From assembly GCA_040376155.1 (NCBI GenBank), contig JBEIRG010000143.1:1-9780 (forward strand): a stretch of 9,780 bases of DNA, read 5' to 3'. Position 1 is the stretch's first letter; each line of letters opens with the position of its first letter. Shown here in pieces: positions 5,886-9,780 of this stretch. The DNA is from CADCWF01 sp903864575. Its GTDB lineage: Bacteria; Chloroflexota; Chloroflexia; Thermomicrobiales; UBA6265. Under the pieces are notes generated by a model. That model was not told where the DNA came from. It ran no database searches and saw only the letters and a program-made list of their open reading frames with translations. Both the position numbers and the translations under genes were made by a program.

Positions 5886-6785
5886 ATGGAATCAGGCAAC
5901 GGCATCAGGGTCGGGTTGTTGATGTCCCGCGTCCGCGTGGAGGAGAAGCTGCTTCTTCATGAACTGGAGGCGCGCGGCGCAGAAGTGGTCCGCTTCGACG
6001 ACCGGGACTTCAAACTCGACCTCTCCGGCCCCAGCCCGGACATGGCCGCCTGCGATGTCTTTCTCGAACGCTGCATCAACCACCTGCGCGCCCTCTATAC
6101 CCTGAAGCTCCTCAATGACTGGGGCCTTCCCACCGTCAACAGCTATGAAGTCGCGAACACCTGCGGCGACAAGTTGCTCACGTCGGCGGCGCTTGAGAAG
6201 AACGGCGTCCCAACCCCGCGGACGATTCTCGCCTTCACCCCGGAATCCGCCATCGAAGCCTGCGAGGAACTGGGCTACCCGGTCGTCATCAAGCCGCCCG
6301 TCGGCTCGTGGGGGCGGCTGCTCGCCCGGATCAATGACCGCGACGCCGCCGAGGCGATCCTCGAGCACAAGGTCACCCTCGGCTCCTTCCATCATGGCGC
6401 GTTCTACATCCAGCAGTACGTCCAGAAGCCGGGCCGGGACATTCGCTCCTTCGTGGTAGGCGGCACGACCATCTGCGCCATCTATCGCGCCAGCGAACAC
6501 TGGATAACCAACACGGCTCGTGGCGGACAGGCATCCAACTGCCCGATCACCCCGGAAATCGACCGTCTCAGCCGAGCGGCGGCCGCGTCGGTCGGAGGCG
6601 GCGTGGTGGCGATCGACCTCATGGAGAGCGCCGAGGGGATGCAGGTCATCGAGGTCAATTACACGATGGAGTTCCGCAACTCCATCGACACCACCGGAGT
6701 CGACATCCCCGGCAAGATCGTCGACTACGTGCTGCAGGTCGGGCGCGCCAACAAGGAGCGCAAACTGGCCCTCGCGGGGAACTAG
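5886..6785 (+). CDS. lysX: [LysW]-amino acid ligase, LysX type (ATP-grasp)
   Basis: This is a second intact LysW ligase, 299 residues long. It shows RVRVEEKLLL (15-24), GDK (94-96), GVPTPRT (107-113), KPPVGSWGRLL (136-146) with ATP-binding Lys136, YIQQY (174-178), RDIR (184-187), ITNTARGG (207-214) and the metal site EVN (256-258). The following residues YTMEFRNSIDTTGVDIP are very close to what I recall of Thermus LysX, which uses 2-aminoadipate for lysine. They differ clearly from SGGEFKGL in the ligase before it. GAGGA at 5871-5875 is 10 bases before ATG 5886. It follows a 118-base gap rich in hairpins, so it may have separate control. It is the best LysX match of the three copies; aminoadipate as substrate is inferred. 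Confidence 0.93.
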   Translation: MESGNGIRVGLLMSRVRVEEKLLLHELEARGAEVVRFDDRDFKLDLSGPSPDMAACDVFLERCINHLRALYTLKLLNDWGLPTVNSYEVANTCGDKLLTSAALEKNGVPTPRTILAFTPESAIEACEELGYPVVIKPPVGSWGRLLARINDRDAAEAILEHKVTLGSFHHGAFYIQQYVQKPGRDIRSFVVGGTTICAIYRASEHWITNTARGGQASNCPITPEIDRLSRAAAASVGGGVVAIDLMESAEGMQVIEVNYTMEFRNSIDTTGVDIPGKIVDYVLQVGRANKERKLALAGN

Positions 6786-6791
6786 CCAACC

Positions 6792-7526
6792 ATGGGTCGC
6801 ACGCTCGATTACAACTCCCTCGCCACCGACTACTCGCGACACCGGAAGATTCACCCTGGCGTCTTCGCCGCGCTCATGGCGGGCGGTCAGCTCGGCGCGC
6901 GCTCGCGAGTGCTGGAGGTCGGCTGCGGCAGCGGGAACTATGCGAGCGCCATCCGCGCCGCCACTGGTGCGACGGTCTACGGCATCGATCCCTCGCGGGA
7001 GATGCTGGCCAAGGCACTGGGGCAGGACGCCGAATTGATACTCGCGGAGGGATCTGCCGAACGGCTGGATTTCCCGGACGGTCAGTTCGATCTCGTCTAC
7101 TCCGTCGATGTCATCCATCACGTCAAGGACCGCCCCGCCTATTTCGCCGAGACCCTCCGGACGCTCGCGCCGGATGGCCGGCTGTGCACGGTGACCGACT
7201 CCCACCATGACATCTCCCGGCGCATCCCGCTGACCAGCCACTTCCCGGAGACCATGCCGGTCGAACTGGCGCGTTATCCCTCCATTGGCACGCTCGCGCA
7301 GGAGATGATGGCCGCAGGGTTCGGCGGCATCTTCGAGGAGCATGCCGAGCGGCCATACGACCTCACCGACATCTCGGGCTACCGCAACAAGGCCTACTCG
7401 TCGCTTCACCTGATTGACGAAGACGCCTTCCAGCTGGGCATCGCCCGTCTCGAGGCAGAGCTGGCTCAGGGCCCGATTGCGGCTCTCTCGCTATACACGC
7501 TGCTGTGGGGCGCACCCCGCGGCTGA
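6792..7526 (+). CDS. Class I SAM-dependent methyltransferase
   Basis: This 244-residue protein has the Rossmann-type methyltransferase core: motif I VLEVGCGSGNYA (40-51), the acidic residue Asp66 in YGIDPS (63-68) at the end of strand 2, and the Methyltransf_11-like stretch DLVYSVDVIHHV (100-111). Such proteins bind S-adenosylmethionine and methylate small molecules, lipids or proteins; the acceptor cannot be read from the sequence. It starts 6 bases after the lysX stop with only a weak ribosome site, so translation is probably coupled to that gene. It has no known step in LysW-dependent lysine or arginine synthesis. It may modify a pathway product, LysW or a protein, or it may be an unrelated passenger. 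No signal peptide or membrane segment is seen. Confidence 0.85.
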   Translation: MGRTLDYNSLATDYSRHRKIHPGVFAALMAGGQLGARSRVLEVGCGSGNYASAIRAATGATVYGIDPSREMLAKALGQDAELILAEGSAERLDFPDGQFDLVYSVDVIHHVKDRPAYFAETLRTLAPDGRLCTVTDSHHDISRRIPLTSHFPETMPVELARYPSIGTLAQEMMAAGFGGIFEEHAERPYDLTDISGYRNKAYSSLHLIDEDAFQLGIARLEAELAQGPIAALSLYTLLWGAPRG

Positions 7527-7561
7527 TTCCGGCATCGTCCGGCAAGGAGCAGGAACACGTT

Positions 7562-8608
7562 ATGGTCGACGTTTCGGTCATCGGAGGCAGCGGATACGCG
7601 GGCGGCGAAGCCGTTCGGCTGCTGCTTGCCCACCCCAACGCCAACCTCAGGCAGGTCACGTCCGAGCGAAACGCGGGGAAGTTCATCCGCGGCATCCACC
7701 CCAATCTCCGGAAGGTCACCGATCTCAAGTTCAGCAGCGTCGACTCGCTGGACCCGGTGGACGTCCTCTTCGTCGCCCTGCCACACGGCGTGGCAATGGG
7801 AAAAATGCCGGAGCTCCGCAAGAAGGCCGGGATCATCATCGATCTCTCGGCTGACTTCCGTCTCAACGACGCCGCCGATTATCCGCGGTGGTACGGCCAC
7901 GACCACGAGCACCCGGAGATGCTGCGGGAGTTCGTCTATGGCATCCCCGAGTTGCACCGCGAGGAAATCCGCGCCAGCAACCTGATCTCCAGCGCGGGTT
8001 GCATGGCGACCACGACCATCCTCGGGCTCTACCCGCTCTACCAGGCGGGCGTGGTTGACCTGACCCGTCCCGTCGTCGCGGAGTGCAAGACGGGCTCCTC
8101 CGGCTCCGGCGGCGCGCCCGGCCTTGGCTCCCACCACCCCGAGCGATCCGGCGCGATGCGCTCCTTCAAACCAACCGGGCACCGGCACTCCGCCGAGATC
8201 ATCCAGGAACTGACGGTCGACGGCGCTGCCCCGGACGTCGCCTTCTCGGCCACCGCGATCGAGGCCGTGCGTGGCATCCTCGCCACCTCCCACGTCTATC
8301 TGAAGGAGCCGCTGGCCGACAAGGACCTGTGGGCGATCTACCGCGCCGCCTACAAGAACGAGCCCTTCATGCGCCTCGTCAAGGAAGCTTCCGGCGTTCA
8401 CCGCTACCCGGAACCGAAACTCCTGTCCGGGACCAACTGGTGCGACGTCGGCTTCGAACGCGACCCGAACAGCAACCGCGTCGTGGTCATGGCGGCGCTC
8501 GACAACCTGATGAAGGGAGCCGCTGGTCAGGCCGTCCAGGCCTTCAACATCCGCTGCGGTTTCGAGGAAACCACCGGCATCGACTTCGCCGGGCTGCATC
8601 CGATCTGA
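7562..8608 (+). CDS. lysY: [LysW]-aminoacyl phosphate reductase LysY (ArgC family)
   Basis: This NADPH-dependent enzyme would reduce the acyl phosphate made by LysZ to a semialdehyde on LysW. The 348 residues start with the nucleotide-binding loop GGSGYAGGE (8-16). The catalytic Cys147 lies in SAGCMAT (144-150), where ArgC proteins usually have a GNPGCY-like motif. GSSGSGG (178-184) and the catalytic-His region TGHRHSAEI (205-213) follow, as in LysY/ArgC. ATG 7562 is chosen because AAGGAG and AGGA lie at 7544-7554 and the family N-terminus begins right there. The open frame runs back to 7505, overlapping the methyltransferase gene. Its place next to lysZ and lysJ supports LysY over a plain N-acetylglutamyl phosphate reductase. 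Confidence 0.92.
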   Translation: MVDVSVIGGSGYAGGEAVRLLLAHPNANLRQVTSERNAGKFIRGIHPNLRKVTDLKFSSVDSLDPVDVLFVALPHGVAMGKMPELRKKAGIIIDLSADFRLNDAADYPRWYGHDHEHPEMLREFVYGIPELHREEIRASNLISSAGCMATTTILGLYPLYQAGVVDLTRPVVAECKTGSSGSGGAPGLGSHHPERSGAMRSFKPTGHRHSAEIIQELTVDGAAPDVAFSATAIEAVRGILATSHVYLKEPLADKDLWAIYRAAYKNEPFMRLVKEASGVHRYPEPKLLSGTNWCDVGFERDPNSNRVVVMAALDNLMKGAAGQAVQAFNIRCGFEETTGIDFAGLHPI

Positions 8609-8616
8609 TGCTGGGA

Positions 8617-8670
8617 GCCGGGTGTCGGGTATCGGGTAACGGGAGATTCCCCGGACACCCGATGCCCGGC
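8617..8670 (+). repeat. Imperfect hairpin with repeated CGGGT units between lysY and lysZ
   Basis: The 85-base gap contains short direct repeats of the CGGGTATCGGGTA kind (8619-8643) and their complement. Bases 8617-8630 pair with 8657-8670 in a 14-bp stem that includes two G-T pairs. Its minus strand reads like DTRHP, a pattern I recall from dispersed intergenic repeats in many G+C-rich genomes. It ends 13 bases before the GGAG ribosome site of lysZ. It could be a REP-like repeat or an mRNA-stabilising structure; a genome-wide copy count would decide. Confidence 0.55.
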
Positions 8671-8693
8671 GCCTGATACCAACGGAGAACACC

Positions 8694-9503
8694 ATGCTCG
8701 TCATCAAGATCGGCGGCGGGGCCGCGATCGGGGCCGGGGGATACGTCAACTTTGCGGAGGATCTCGCCACGCTGGATCAGCCGTTTGTGCTGGTTCACGG
8801 TGGGAACGCGGAGTTCAGCGAACTCTCCCGGGCCCTCGGCATGCCGCCCCGGATGATCACCAGCCAGTCCGGCCGAGTCAGCCGTTACACCGACGCGCCG
8901 ACAATGGACGCCATGCTCATGGCCTACTGCGGCAAGGTCAACAAACGCCTCGTCGCCGCCCTGCGCGCGCGGGGCGTCAACGCCGTCGGCCTGAGCGCCA
9001 TTGACGGCGGCATCGGCGTCGGTCGGCGCAAGCCCATTCTCCGCGGCACCGAGGACGACAAACCGAAGGTTCTGCGAGACGACCATGCGGGCACGCTGGA
9101 AACGGTCGATCCCGCCCTCATTCGCCTGCTGCTGGCAAACGGCTACCAGCCGGTCGTCACGCCGCCCGCCCTCGGCGAGGAAGGGATTCCGATCAACGTC
9201 GACGGCGACAAACTCGTCCTCGAACTGGCAACCGTGCTCGGTGCGGACGGCCTGCTCTTCTTCTCGGACACCCCCGGCCTGCTGGCTGACCGCCACGACG
9301 AGGCGAGTCTGATCCGCGAGATCGACGCCAGTGACCCGGAAGCCGCGCTCGCCGCAGCCGCGGGACGCATGGTCGTCAAGGTGGAGGCCGCGGTCGGCGC
9401 AATCTCCCGCGGCGTGAAGCAGGTCATCTTCTCGGATGGGCGAGCCGACAATCCCGTCACCCGGGCCCTCGCTGGCGAAGGAACCGTCATCCGGGCGCGG
9501 TAA
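8694..9503 (+). CDS. lysZ: [LysW]-aminoadipate/glutamate kinase LysZ
   Basis: This amino acid kinase would phosphorylate the side-chain carboxylate of the glutamate or aminoadipate bound to LysW. The 269 residues show VIKIGGG (3-9), VHGGNAE (34-40), SGRVSRYTD (59-67), YCGKVNKRLV (78-87), VGLSAIDGG (98-106), GRRKP, TPPALG and NVDGDKL, all in the order of the LysZ/ArgB family. The RYTD and CGKVNKR segments fit LysZ better than N-acetylglutamate kinase. The usual GLSG is GLSA here, a small change. GGAG (8684-8687) lies 6 bases before ATG 8694. The stop at 9501-9503 is followed closely by lysJ. Length is typical of the family. Confidence 0.93.
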   Translation: MLVIKIGGGAAIGAGGYVNFAEDLATLDQPFVLVHGGNAEFSELSRALGMPPRMITSQSGRVSRYTDAPTMDAMLMAYCGKVNKRLVAALRARGVNAVGLSAIDGGIGVGRRKPILRGTEDDKPKVLRDDHAGTLETVDPALIRLLLANGYQPVVTPPALGEEGIPINVDGDKLVLELATVLGADGLLFFSDTPGLLADRHDEASLIREIDASDPEAALAAAAGRMVVKVEAAVGAISRGVKQVIFSDGRADNPVTRALAGEGTVIRAR

Positions 9504-9526
9504 GCGCCTTCCAAGGGAGCACCATC

Positions 9527-9780
9527 ATGTCCGCAACCCTCCACGATCTCGCCTGGATGCAGGCGGCGGAAAACGAGCACCAGGCCACCCTGTACGCGAA
9601 GCGGGACATCGCGCTCGTCCGCGGGGAGGGCGCCTACCTGTTCGACTCGGACGGAAAGCGATACCTCGACGCCATGAGCAACTACGGCGTCGCGTCGCTC
9701 GGCCACGCCGACCCGGGCTTCGCTGCCGCCCGCAGGCCTGCTGTGGCGCAGCGCCCGGCGCGCCGCAAGGCGCCGCCTGC
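9527..9780 (+). CDS. lysJ: [LysW]-semialdehyde aminotransferase LysJ (N-terminal part)
   Basis: This would be the class III, pyridoxal-phosphate-dependent aminotransferase that converts the LysW-bound semialdehyde to the amine. Only the first 84 codons are in the window. ENEHQATLYAKRDIALVRGE, YLFDSDGKRYLDAMSNYGV and GHADPGF (59-65) match the start of LysJ/ArgD-type enzymes. AAGGGAG (9513-9519) lies 7 bases before ATG 9527. After about residue 67 the reading (ARRPAVAQRPARRKAPP) no longer looks like the family, and no other frame restores it, so the last 50 or so bases may be faulty assembly or a real rearrangement. The catalytic Lys would lie far beyond the window. Confidence 0.85.
   Translation, partial: MSATLHDLAWMQAAENEHQATLYAKRDIALVRGEGAYLFDSDGKRYLDAMSNYGVASLGHADPGFAAARRPAVAQRPARRKAPP

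Noticed and set aside
5892..7409. Long minus-strand open frame of 505 codons
   Set aside because: It is opposite lysX and the methyltransferase, both recognisable. The antisense product shows no family motif.
1..9780. CRISPR arrays, tRNA or rRNA genes, insertion sequences
   Set aside because: No regularly spaced repeats, tRNA-like cloverleaf, rRNA stretch, transposase frame or terminal inverted repeats were seen.

Overview
The window (about two thirds G+C, every gene on the + strand) is one long operon for amino acid synthesis on the carrier protein LysW. Gene order, G+C content and a translation-type T-box suggest a Chloroflexota-like bacterium, possibly Thermomicrobia. That placement is an inference from memory of such operons and was not tested by any search. 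The 3' end looks like a contig edge.

Layout: a possible gene tail (2-64) is followed by a roughly 370-base leader. The leader carries a T-box riboswitch whose specifier codon reads CGC (arginine). The 3' arm of its T-box helix is a perfect 10-base complement of the Shine-Dalgarno region of the first gene. Then come two tandem ornithine-carbamoyltransferase paralogues (439-1545, 1554-2573), a 54-residue LysW ending in EDWGE (2650-2814), a degenerate LysX-like ATP-grasp protein (2885-3784), a LysK-type M20 hydrolase (3762-4847), two intact LysX/ArgX ligases (4844-5767, 5886-6785), a class I SAM methyltransferase (6792-7526), LysY (7562-8608), LysZ (8694-9503), and the start of LysJ (9527 to the window end).

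How the genes fit together: a LysX/ArgX ligase attaches glutamate or 2-aminoadipate by its amino group to the C-terminal Glu of LysW. LysZ phosphorylates the side-chain carboxylate, LysY reduces it to the semialdehyde, LysJ transaminates it, and LysK releases ornithine or lysine. The carbamoyltransferase then takes ornithine towards citrulline and arginine. The Arg T-box and the carbamoyltransferases show that arginine is at least one product. Two intact ligases with different C-terminal substrate-site motifs suggest that lysine, or another amino acid, may be made on the same carrier.

Most unusual are the degenerate third ATP-grasp protein between lysW and lysK, the second carbamoyltransferase with an altered carbamoyl-phosphate site, the embedded methyltransferase, and the Arg T-box that appears to act by hiding a ribosome binding site.
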